Assembly: GCA_035995185.1 (NCBI GenBank)
Contig: DASYKT010000061.1
Coordinates: 1 to 64,000, forward strand
Direction: 5' to 3'
Source: DASYKT01 sp035995185
GTDB lineage: Bacteria > Acidobacteriota > Blastocatellia > Pyrinomonadales > Pyrinomonadaceae
Length of the DNA: 64,000 nt
A program made the position numbers and the translations under genes. Below, piece after piece: positions 43,814 to 50,881 of the stretch. Positions within the stretch are counted from its first letter, which is position 1. Each line of letters begins with the position of its first letter. The notes below the pieces were generated by a model. That model ran no database searches. It saw only the letters and a list, made by a program, of their open reading frames with translations, and had not been told where the DNA came from.

Positions 43814-44797
43814 GTGATCAAAGAACTGGAGACCTGGCGGTTTGCCGCCGAAAGATTAAAGCAGAACGAGCCGGTGATGCTGCTGGTGGTGGCGGAAAGC
43901 TCCGGCAGCAGCCCCGGCAGGCGCGGCTTTAAAATGGCCGTCTCCGGTGACGATATGTCAGGCAGCATCGGCGGCGGAGTGATGGAAATCAACCTCGTCG
44001 AACAAGCGCGCGGACTCTTGTCAGCAGATGCGGCATCAGCAGAGGCATCGAGGCCTTTGATCAAACAGCAAGACCATCAAAAAAATTCTACGAATCCGAG
44101 CGGCATGATCTGTTCGGGCACGCAAACGGTGATCTTCTATTTGCTGGATGGTTCGCACTACAAGACTGTCGGGAAAATAATTGATGCTCTCGAAGAAAAC
44201 GAGGCGAAGATTCTTCGGATCACGGCGGACGAATTCAGTATAAAAGAGAGTCTTGAAAACGGGGTTCAAAGCATAGCGATCGACAGGGACTCGGCGGCGT
44301 TTATTTACGAAGAAAAACTCGGGTACAAAAATAAACTCTTTATCGTGGGCGGCGGCCATTGTGCGCTGGCGCTGTCGGAGCTGATGTCGCGGATGGATTT
44401 TTATATCGAACTATTCGACGATCGCCCCGATCTCAATACTCTTGATAAAAATAAATATGTTCACAAAAAAACCATCATCGAGTCTTATGAAAACATTGCG
44501 GAGTTTATCCCTGAAGGAAATGAGACGAATTTTGTGGTCGTGATGACGCTCGGATATCAGACGGATGAGCTGGTTATCAGAAAATTAATTGATAAGGAAT
44601 TGAAATATTTCGGTGTGCTGGGCAGCAAAGCCAAGATGGGTGTTTTACTAAAAGAATTGGAGAAAGAAGGGTTTCCCAAAGAAAAACTGGATCTGCTGCA
44701 CACCCCGATCGGCCTTCCAATAAACAGCCAAACACCTGAAGAGATTGCGGTTAGCATAGCTGCGCAGATCATCGCCGTGAAAAATTCGGCAAAGTGA
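43814..44797 (+). CDS. xdhC: XdhC/CoxI-family molybdenum cofactor insertion protein
   Basis: A GTG start gives 327 residues. The N-terminal XdhC domain has SSGSSPGRRGFKM, GSIGGGVMEINLVEQ and GMICSGTQTVIF. A linker leads to a Rossmann XdhC_C domain with LFIVGGGHCALALS and the C-terminal YFGVLGSKAKMG and HTPIGLPINSQTPEEIAVSI. XdhC binds the molybdenum cofactor, promotes its sulfuration and delivers it to the large subunit. It is separated from xdhB by the inserted secreted gene. Confidence 0.92.
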   Translation: MIKELETWRFAAERLKQNEPVMLLVVAESSGSSPGRRGFKMAVSGDDMSGSIGGGVMEINLVEQARGLLSADAASAEASRPLIKQQDHQKNSTNPSGMICSGTQTVIFYLLDGSHYKTVGKIIDALEENEAKILRITADEFSIKESLENGVQSIAIDRDSAAFIYEEKLGYKNKLFIVGGGHCALALSELMSRMDFYIELFDDRPDLNTLDKNKYVHKKTIIESYENIAEFIPEGNETNFVVVMTLGYQTDELVIRKLIDKELKYFGVLGSKAKMGVLLKELEKEGFPKEKLDLLHTPIGLPINSQTPEEIAVSIAAQIIAVKNSAK

Positions 44798-44811
44798 AAT
44801 AGAATAAAGTC

Positions 44812-45291
44812 ATGCCGGAAAACGAATTAAAGTTAGGAAATCAGGAAGGCAATGCCGCCCCCGATTTTTCGTTAAAGGACGGCGACGGCCTTGACTGGAA
44901 ACTTTCGTCCCACCGCGGCCGGACGGTGGTGCTGCTTTTTTATCCGGGCGACAACACGCCCGTTTGTACGAAGCAGCTTTGTTCTTTGCGCGACAACTGG
45001 GACCAGTATGTGGAAAGCGGCGCGGAAGTGGTGGGCATCTCCACCGACTCCGCCGAATCGCATGGCAGCTTTAGCACCAAGTATAATTTGCCTTTGAGAT
45101 TGTTGGCGGACGGCGGAGCTGAAGTTGCCGGTCTGTACGACGTAAAATCGTGGTTTCCGAATCGTTCGGCGCGCGCGGTTTTTGTGATCGATAAGAACGG
45201 CATCATTCGCCATCGCAGCGTGCAGTCATTGAGCATTTTCCGTCCCAAGGATGAAGATATTTTAGCGGCGATCAAGGCGGCGACTGCGTGA
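44812..45291 (+). CDS. bcp: Peroxiredoxin (BCP/PrxQ type)
   Basis: The 159-residue thioredoxin-fold protein has 'APDFSLKDGDG' and the peroxidatic Cys52 in YPGDNTPVCTKQLCSLRDNW. The resolving Cys57 is five residues on, as in atypical two-cysteine PrxQ enzymes. VFVIDKNGIIRH closes the fold. It reduces H2O2 and organic peroxides with thioredoxin. It follows xdhC by 14 nt, which is sensible since xanthine oxidation can generate peroxide. Confidence 0.92.
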   Translation: MPENELKLGNQEGNAAPDFSLKDGDGLDWKLSSHRGRTVVLLFYPGDNTPVCTKQLCSLRDNWDQYVESGAEVVGISTDSAESHGSFSTKYNLPLRLLADGGAEVAGLYDVKSWFPNRSARAVFVIDKNGIIRHRSVQSLSIFRPKDEDILAAIKAATA

Positions 45292-45399
45292 TACGTGATA
45301 CGCAGGAGCCGTACGTACGCGAGTGCGAGAAAAGGTTGGCGAACGATAACGTGATTTACGTATTACGTATAGCGTATTGCGACAAAAGGGAGAATTACA

Positions 45400-45696
45400 A
45401 TGGGTTTATTTTCGAGTGACAAATTTACATGCGCGCGCTGCGGGCAAAAAAACGAACCGATCGGTTATGCGCCGATCCCGACCGAGCTCGGGCAAAGGAT
45501 CGGCGCGGAGTGCTGCCAGGATTGCTGGAAAGAATGGCTGCAAAAACAGAATCAGCTTATCAATCACTTCGGCATTGACGTTTCAGATCCTGATTCGCAC
45601 ACATTCCTTTTTGATAACATGAAGATCTTTTTCTACGGCGAGGGCGTTGAACTCGCGCAGATCGACACGACGCAAGAGGGAAGCGTAAAGTGGTGA
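45400..45696 (+). CDS. YggX/Fe(2+)-trafficking-like protein with N-terminal cysteine knuckles
   Basis: The 98-residue protein has the YggX core: ELGQRIG, 'KEWLQKQNQLINHFGID', a DNMKIFFYGEG C-terminus. YggX protects Fe-S clusters from oxidative damage. In front, and partly within, it carries CARCGQ and CCQDCW, two CxxC pairs that could bind zinc or iron. The classical YggX has one cysteine. GGGAG lies upstream of the ATG. It lies next to the peroxiredoxin gene, which fits an oxidative-stress role. The assignment is by pattern only. Confidence 0.72.
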   Translation: MGLFSSDKFTCARCGQKNEPIGYAPIPTELGQRIGAECCQDCWKEWLQKQNQLINHFGIDVSDPDSHTFLFDNMKIFFYGEGVELAQIDTTQEGSVKW

Positions 45697-45777
45697 CCCG
45701 GAAAACTTAGGCCTGTCCTGCTTGTCAGTTCCTTTATCTCTCACTATACTTGTTATTGGTGTTTAGCTTGTTTGAAT

Positions 45778-46254
45778 ATGAGTCTGCAACCTAAGGTTCA
45801 TCAGGGAGAAATTACGGCGGAAGGTTTTCGTTTTGCGATCGTGGCCAGCCGTTGGACGGAATCGCTGGTGGCCAAGTTGATAGATGGCGCGGTTGAGGCG
45901 CTGGAAGAGCACGGTGCGGCAGAAGGCTCGATCGAGATCTTCCGGGTGCCGGGCGCGTTTGAACTCCCGCTGGCGGCAAAAAAAGTGGCTGAGTCTAAGA
46001 AATGGGACGCGGTCATTTGTCTGGGAGTGGTCATTCGCGGCGGAACGCCGCATTTTGATTATGTCGCCGGAGCCGCTGCAACCGGCAGCACGCAAGCGAG
46101 TTTAGAGACAGGCATACCCGTTTTATTCGGTGTTATTACCGCCGACAATGTTCAGCAGGCAGTAGATCGGTCCGGTAAAAGGAACGACAACAAGGGGTTT
46201 GAAGCGGCCATGGCTGCGATAGAAGTAGTAAATTTATATAAGGAAATAACCTAG
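45778..46254 (+). CDS. ribH: 6,7-dimethyl-8-ribityllumazine synthase
   Basis: The ATG at 45778 gives 158 residues. An in-frame TTG two codons earlier is less likely. Motifs are FAIVASRWTESL, VPGAFELPLAAKK, 'AVICLGVVIRGGTPHFDYVA' with the catalytic His in PHFDYV, and GIPVLFGVITADNVQQA. It joins the RibB product with 5-amino-6-ribitylamino-uracil in riboflavin synthesis. It is followed by nusB in the usual ribH-nusB order. Confidence 0.95.
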   Translation: MSLQPKVHQGEITAEGFRFAIVASRWTESLVAKLIDGAVEALEEHGAAEGSIEIFRVPGAFELPLAAKKVAESKKWDAVICLGVVIRGGTPHFDYVAGAAATGSTQASLETGIPVLFGVITADNVQQAVDRSGKRNDNKGFEAAMAAIEVVNLYKEIT

Positions 46255-46256
46255 AG

Positions 46257-46290
46257 GACAGGCTTTTACGGCCCTGTCTTTTATTTTTTG
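46257..46290 (+). terminator. Terminator/attenuator between ribH and nusB
   Basis: GACAGG pairs with CCTGTC around a short loop, followed by TTTTATTTTTT. It would limit read-through from ribH into nusB. Confidence 0.75.
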
Positions 46291-46308
46291 GTTTGAAAAC
46301 AAGGAGTT

Positions 46309-46773
46309 ATGGGAACCAGGCGTAAAGCGCGCGAATGTGCTTTGCAGATGTTATTTGCGGCCGATGTGACAGGTGTTTTGCCGGATACGCTTTCCGATGA
46401 ATTCTGGTCGGAACTGGACGATGGCGATGCCGACCAGGCAACGCGCGACTTTGCCGACAACCTGGCCAAAGGCACTATTGAAAAAGTGAACGAGATCGAC
46501 GAGTTGATCCGCTCTCGTGCCGAGCATTGGCGTATTCCGCGAATGGCCGTGGTCGACCGTAATATTTTACGCATGGCGGTGTACGAATTTGTCTATGAAC
46601 CGACGCCGCGCACCGTAGTTATCAATGAAGCGCTGGAAATAGCGCGCCGGTTTTCCACTTACGAAGCGACGCAATTTATTAACGGCATTCTCGATGCCGT
46701 AAAACACGACCTTGATTCAGACTCCCCCGACGCTGAAAAGTCGGACAAAAAGAAAAAAGGTACTTCAGCATAA
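46309..46773 (+). CDS. nusB: Transcription antitermination factor NusB
   Basis: The 154-residue helical protein begins GTRRKARECALQMLFAAD and contains 'IPRMAVVDRNILRMAVYEF' and 'PRTVVINEALEIARRFS', the NusB RNA- and NusE-binding surfaces. A lysine-rich tail follows. NusB acts in rRNA antitermination. The ribosome binding site AAGGAG lies just before the ATG. Confidence 0.95.
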   Translation: MGTRRKARECALQMLFAADVTGVLPDTLSDEFWSELDDGDADQATRDFADNLAKGTIEKVNEIDELIRSRAEHWRIPRMAVVDRNILRMAVYEFVYEPTPRTVVINEALEIARRFSTYEATQFINGILDAVKHDLDSDSPDAEKSDKKKKGTSA

Positions 46774-46788
46774 CTTTCTAAATATCTG

Positions 46789-47220
46789 ATGGAAAAAGTT
46801 CCGGCAGAATTTCTTGAAGATGCAATTAATGATCTTTCCGAGATCTCAAGCGAACTCCGGTCGATAACAATTGCCGGCGATCAAACCCTGCCGCCGCTTT
46901 TTTCAAAAAAACTCTTCCGCCTGCTTCATACCATAAAAGGCTCCGCGCAAACTTTCGGATTAGAAGGTGAGGCCCAGCTTGCTCACGATACGGAAACATA
47001 CCTGGCGGCACTTAAAGAAGACCCGGTCGGTGAGGGGGCCGCAGGATTACTAACAGCCGCGCTCGATATCCTTTCAAAGAATCTCGTTCTCATTGCCGAA
47101 GGAAATGCACCAAACCCGATCCTGGATATTGTCTGGGACGCCGTGAAAAAAGCCGGTGGTTCGGTTAAAGTAGACAGCAACCCGGGTGGCGCCAGGTTTG
47201 AGATCACGCTGCCGTTATAA
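46789..47220 (+). CDS. Hpt-domain protein with a CheA-like C-terminal tail
   Basis: The 143-residue protein has an N-terminal histidine phosphotransfer helical bundle. The phosphorylatable His47 is in RLLHTIKGSAQTFGL, as in CheA P1. Residues about 109-143 (DAVKKAGGSVKVDSNPGG then ARFEITLPL) look like the last strand-helix piece of a CheA HATPase domain. The dimerisation domain and the ATP-binding N, G1 and G2 boxes between are missing. It starts 15 nt after nusB. It may be a stand-alone phosphotransfer protein or the remnant of an internally deleted CheA. Confidence 0.8.
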   Translation: MEKVPAEFLEDAINDLSEISSELRSITIAGDQTLPPLFSKKLFRLLHTIKGSAQTFGLEGEAQLAHDTETYLAALKEDPVGEGAAGLLTAALDILSKNLVLIAEGNAPNPILDIVWDAVKKAGGSVKVDSNPGGARFEITLPL

Positions 47221-47237
47221 ATTACATGGCGCTGCCA

Positions 47238-47297
47238 GCTTTGCCATAAAGTCGCCGATATTGGCCACAAATGTCACAAATAACACGAATAAGAATT
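47238..47297. repeat. Dispersed palindromic repeat, family A, half copy 3
   Basis: The flank and left arm are present (CTTTGCCATAAAGTCGCC... then ACAAATAACACGAATAAGAA) but the mirrored right arm is absent. The repeat stops where the following reading frame begins. Confidence 0.75.
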
Positions 47298-47299
47298 AA

Positions 47300-47902
47300 A
47301 TGTATGTTCGACTAAATAACCGCCGCACATTCTCAAAGCGCATTCCGCTCTTCTGCCTTCTCTTGCTGACCCTGGCGGGCGGCAATTTTGCACAGGGAAA
47401 AATTGACGGTTACAAGGTGTATAACGCCAAAGTGTCGGTCATCTCCGCGCAAGATGATGTGCCACCGAACATAAAAAATGATTTCGATTCGCTGGTAAAG
47501 ATCGGCAAACCGCAAAATTTTACGCTCACCACCGCCGGGGCAAGTTTTGAACTTCCTCTCTCAGTTAATATCTTCAAGTCCGGAGGCCGCATCGAACGGG
47601 TTTCGTTTGAGAATGTGCAAGTCAACGGTTTAAAGATGCAGGTCGAAGACTTTATTGAGGTGTTCGATTTCGAAAAAGGCTTGGACATGCCGTTCCCGCG
47701 CCCGCTGAAAGTAAAGGTGCGCTTATCCGATACTGCCCGGTCGCTGTTTAGTTTGAAGCCGTCGATAAGAAATTTCGAAGTCGCGGGCAAGGTGCTGGTC
47801 TTTGGCACTTTCAAAAAACTTGGTTTCAAATTTAAACGGGCCATCCCGGTCGATCTGAAGTTTAAAGTAAAATTCGAGATGCCATTTAGCGGTGTGAATT
47901 AG
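47300..47902 (+). CDS. Secreted protein of unknown function (LEA/WHy-like beta pattern)
   Basis: The 200-residue product has a hydrophobic N-terminal segment (about 15-32, ending GGNFAQG) resembling a signal peptide. The mature part alternates hydrophobic and charged strands, with paired stretches such as 'FELPLSVNIFKSGGRIERVSF' shortened to its start FELPLSVNIF, and RPLKVKVRLSDTARS. This resembles LEA14/WHy-type immunoglobulin-like folds but I cannot assign a family. A palindrome half copy ends immediately upstream, so the true start could be a few codons later. Confidence 0.65.
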   Translation: MYVRLNNRRTFSKRIPLFCLLLLTLAGGNFAQGKIDGYKVYNAKVSVISAQDDVPPNIKNDFDSLVKIGKPQNFTLTTAGASFELPLSVNIFKSGGRIERVSFENVQVNGLKMQVEDFIEVFDFEKGLDMPFPRPLKVKVRLSDTARSLFSLKPSIRNFEVAGKVLVFGTFKKLGFKFKRAIPVDLKFKVKFEMPFSGVN

Positions 47903-47935
47903 CCAACTAACCGTAAATATCCGATAATATCCGAA

Positions 47936-48706
47936 ATGAAGATCGCTACCTGGAACGTCAATTCGATCAATATTCGTCTGGAAGCCGTGCTGCGATGGAT
48001 CGCCGAAGAAAAGCCGGATGTGCTTTGCCTGCAAGAGATAAAATGCACCGACGATAAATTTCCTTTTCTCGATTTTGCCGAGATCGGCTACAAAGCCGTC
48101 ATTCTGGGGCAAAAAAGTTATAACGGCGTTGCGATACTTTCGCCGATGGACATGGGAAACGTGAAATACAATTTTCCCGGCGACGACCGGGAAGCGCCCT
48201 CGCGGCTGATCGCCGCCGATATCGAAAAAATCCACGTGGTAAATGTCTATGTGCCCAACGGCACGGAGTTGGGGACCGACAAGTTCGTTTTCAAACTTGA
48301 TTGGATCCAGCGCCTGCGGCATTACTTTGACGAAGGCTGCTCGCCCGATTCCGATGTACTGCTCTGCGGCGATTTTAATATCGCGCCCGACGAACGCGAT
48401 GTGTACGATGTAGCCACCTGGACCGGCAAGCTTCACTTCACATTCACTGAGCGGGCGGCGCTCGATTATGCCAGGCGCTGGGGTTTCGTCGATGCCTTCC
48501 GGCAATTTAACGCCGAGCCGAAACAGTACACCTGGTGGAATTATCGTGAAGGCGCGTTTCAGCGCGACAACGGTTTGCGGATCGATTTCATCTGGGTATC
48601 GCCTTCGCTGGCAAAAAAATGCACCCGCTGCTGGATCGACCGCGATCCCCGCAATTGGGAGCGTCCTTCTGATCACGTGCCCGTCGTGGCCGAATTCGCA
48701 CTCTAA
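47936..48706 (+). CDS. xthA: Exodeoxyribonuclease III
   Basis: The 256-residue EEP-fold nuclease starts MKIATWNVNSINIRLEA. It contains LCLQEIKCTDDKFP (catalytic Glu), VVNVYVPNGTE, LLCGDFNIAPDERDVYD (Asp-Asn), the 'YTWWNYREGAFQRDNGLRID' segment, and the final SDHVPVVAE with the catalytic Asp-His pair. It is an apurinic-site endonuclease and 3'-exonuclease of base excision repair. The gene is followed 9 nt later by the phosphatase gene. Confidence 0.95.
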   Translation: MKIATWNVNSINIRLEAVLRWIAEEKPDVLCLQEIKCTDDKFPFLDFAEIGYKAVILGQKSYNGVAILSPMDMGNVKYNFPGDDREAPSRLIAADIEKIHVVNVYVPNGTELGTDKFVFKLDWIQRLRHYFDEGCSPDSDVLLCGDFNIAPDERDVYDVATWTGKLHFTFTERAALDYARRWGFVDAFRQFNAEPKQYTWWNYREGAFQRDNGLRIDFIWVSPSLAKKCTRCWIDRDPRNWERPSDHVPVVAEFAL

Positions 48707-48715
48707 ATACCGGAA

Positions 48716-49402
48716 ATGAGTTTACCCAAAGTACTATGGCTGGCGCGCCACGGCGAAAGCGTCGCGAATGTCGCGCGGCACAAAGCCGAAGCCGAAGGGC
48801 TGCTGATGATGGAGTATCCTTATCGCGAGCCGGACGTGCCGTTATCGGAATTGGGAAAGCTGCAATCGGCCGCGATGGGAAAATGGTTTGCCGCGCTTCC
48901 CGAGGAAGATAAGCCAAATCTTATTTACACATCGACATTTGTCCGAACAACCGAATCGGCTGACATACTGGTTAAAAACGCGGGGTTAGATATCGAGATC
49001 ATTTCCGACGAACGTCTGCGCGAACGCGAGCTGGGCATCTTTGACCGGATGACAAAGCTGGGTGCGACGGAAAAACATCCTGACGAATGCGCGCGCCGTG
49101 AACATCTGGGCAAATATTATTATCGCGCGCCAGGCGGCGAGAATTGGTGCGACGTTATCCTGCGGGTGCGAAGTTTTTGGGACGAAATTTTGGAAGAAAG
49201 TGCGGCGGCGAATATTTTGATCCTCACTCACGAGGTAGTGGTGCGCTGTTTTCGCTGCGTCATCGAATCGTTGACCGAAACCGAAATAATGCAGATCGAT
49301 CGTGAGTCGGATTTTCATAACGGGGCATTGCTGGAATACCGGTTAGACGAAACGGCTAGTAAATTAAAACCGGTTCGCGACAATTTTCTTCCGGAAATGT
49401 AA
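48716..49402 (+). CDS. Histidine phosphatase (phosphoglycerate mutase-like)
   Basis: The 228-residue protein has the phosphohistidine motif WLARHGESVANVARH. 'YTSTFVRTTESADILV' contributes the substrate Arg, ELGIFDRMTKLG the acid region, and ILTHEVVVRCFRCVIE the second His. The substrate is unknown; it lacks the features of the glycolytic mutase. It lies immediately behind xthA. Confidence 0.87.
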   Translation: MSLPKVLWLARHGESVANVARHKAEAEGLLMMEYPYREPDVPLSELGKLQSAAMGKWFAALPEEDKPNLIYTSTFVRTTESADILVKNAGLDIEIISDERLRERELGIFDRMTKLGATEKHPDECARREHLGKYYYRAPGGENWCDVILRVRSFWDEILEESAAANILILTHEVVVRCFRCVIESLTETEIMQIDRESDFHNGALLEYRLDETASKLKPVRDNFLPEM

Positions 49403-49455
49403 GGCGCGATACATATTTGTATATGATTATCCATATATAGTTTTTATCATTAAAT

Positions 49456-49552
49456 GAACTTTGCCTGTAAAGTCACGGATACAGCCACGAATGTCACTAA
49501 TAACACGAATAAGAAACTTTTAATTCGTGTAATTAGTGTAATTCGTGGCTAA
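49456..49552. repeat. Dispersed palindromic repeat, family A, copy 4
   Basis: The flank GAACTTTGCCTGTAAAGTCA leads to a left arm beginning GCCACGAATGTCACTAATAA, with the mirrored right arm ending at 49549. It lies 25 nt upstream of the sigma factor start, within its expected promoter region. Confidence 0.85.
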
Positions 49553-49577
49553 TAAATAAAACCTCCGCATCTTTTTG

Positions 49578-50192
49578 ATGAAAGATCACATATCTGAAAA
49601 AGATATAAAACTTAAAGCATCCCGTCTGCAAAAAACGGATGCCGATCTTTTGCTTGCCTGCCGCCGCGGGGAACAGACGGCGTGGGATGAGCTGGTGGAA
49701 AGGTTTCAGCGCCTGGTTTCGACCGTGCCGCGCCGCGCGGGCCTCAGCGAAGAGCAGGCGGCGGATATCTTTCAGGAAGTTTTTCTTACGCTTTTTCAAA
49801 AGATGGATGAGATCGAGCAGCCCGATAAGCTGCGGTCGTGGCTGGTGACGACCGCCAAATTCAAAACCTGGAATATTATTCGCGGTGAGAAAGAATTCAC
49901 TACTACTAGTACTGGGGACACAGGCGAGGACGAGGTTGATATCCTGAGCCTGATACCGGACGATTCTCCGCTCGCCGACAAGAAGCTGATCGAACTGGAA
50001 GAACAGCACCTCGTTCGCACGGCGCTCAAGGAACTCGAAGAACGCTGCCGCACGATCCTTTCAATGTTGTATTTAAGCGATGAGGGTGCTTCCTATGCCG
50101 AGGTGGCAAAGGTTGTTAATGTCAGCGAGACCAGCATCAGCCCGCTGCGGGCCCGCTGCCTGAAAAAGCTTTCGCAGATATTGGAAAAGTAA
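49578..50192 (+). CDS. ECF-type RNA polymerase sigma factor
   Basis: The 204-residue product has sigma region 2 at about 24-95 (DADLLLACRRGEQTAWDELV, then ADIFQEVFLTLFQ and 'SWLVTTAKFKTWNIIRGE') and region 4 at about 140-200 (LEERCRTILSMLYLSDEGAS, helix-turn-helix YAEVAKVVNVSETSISPLRA). An acidic Thr/Ser linker (about 105-135) joins them. Regions 1 and 3 are absent. ATG 49578 is chosen over a TTG one codon earlier. It is the first gene of a same-strand group with an anti-sigma factor, a CHAT protease and a subtilase, and probably controls that group. Confidence 0.92.
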   Translation: MKDHISEKDIKLKASRLQKTDADLLLACRRGEQTAWDELVERFQRLVSTVPRRAGLSEEQAADIFQEVFLTLFQKMDEIEQPDKLRSWLVTTAKFKTWNIIRGEKEFTTTSTGDTGEDEVDILSLIPDDSPLADKKLIELEEQHLVRTALKELEERCRTILSMLYLSDEGASYAEVAKVVNVSETSISPLRARCLKKLSQILEK

Positions 50193-50253
50193 TGTCTTTT
50201 TTGTCCCAAGCGCCGCACTGTATTAATGGAGAACGCGGCTTTTCGCGGATAAA

Positions 50254-50871
50254 ATGATGGATCTGATGAGTAAACATATTCCTTCCGAACAACTTATTAA
50301 CTTTGCCGACGGCACTATTCCAAGCGCCGAGAAGGCTAAAGCAGAGCAGCACCTGGCCCAGTGTAAAAGCTGTGCTGGCGAGCTAAGTCTTTTTAATAAA
50401 GCAATTGCGTCTATGCGGGCCGATAATTCGGCTGACGCTCCCGCGGATTCGATCAAGTGGGCTAAAAACCTGTTTCGCACCCGCATACCGGCCGCGCGCC
50501 AGACCGTTGCTCAAAAAATATTGGCTGTTTTGCAAATGGACCTTTCGCAAATGTCACCTGCTTTTGGCGAGCGCTCGTCCGCTGCGGCAGCAGTTGGGGG
50601 CCAGATGCTCTTCCAGGCCGGTGAAAACAGTGTCGATCTGCGGGTTTCGCCCGCTGAAAAGAGGCTCATTCTTAAAGGACAGGTCCTCGGCAGTGGTTTT
50701 GAAAATTGCTCGGTGATCTTGCGCGCGGGGAAAAAAGAATTCAAGGCAGAGGCTAATGAGTTGGCGGAGTTTACGATCAGTAATATTAAGCCCGGTACTT
50801 ACGAAATGAGCCTGGCATCGACAGGTGGCGATGCGAAGGAGATTACCTTAGAGAATTTGGTGCTAAAATAG
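50254..50871 (+). CDS. zf-HC2 anti-sigma factor
   Basis: The 205-residue protein has an N-terminal zinc finger EQHLAQCKSCAGELSLF (HX3CX2C) at about 30-48, the anti-sigma signature. A helix and an Ala-rich linker (about 100-122) follow, then a C-terminal beta-domain (about 123-205) ending 'PGTYEMSLASTGGDAKE'. I see no convincing membrane helix, so it would act in the cytoplasm. It lies 61 nt after the sigma gene and 10 nt before the TPR-CHAT gene. ATGs at 50254, 50257 and 50269 are all possible starts. Confidence 0.85.
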   Translation: MMDLMSKHIPSEQLINFADGTIPSAEKAKAEQHLAQCKSCAGELSLFNKAIASMRADNSADAPADSIKWAKNLFRTRIPAARQTVAQKILAVLQMDLSQMSPAFGERSSAAAAVGGQMLFQAGENSVDLRVSPAEKRLILKGQVLGSGFENCSVILRAGKKEFKAEANELAEFTISNIKPGTYEMSLASTGGDAKEITLENLVLK

Positions 50872-50881
50872 TTCCTATACT

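Noticed and set aside
45286..45382. Inverted GATACGTGATACGC/GCGTATTACG-like sequence after the peroxiredoxin gene
   Set aside because: The arms match only loosely and no other copy was noticed, so it was not called as a repeat family.
47723..48676. 317-codon open frame on the minus strand opposite xthA
   Set aside because: It is fully antisense to a clear xthA gene and has no recognisable domain; G/C-biased codons leave the opposite frame open.
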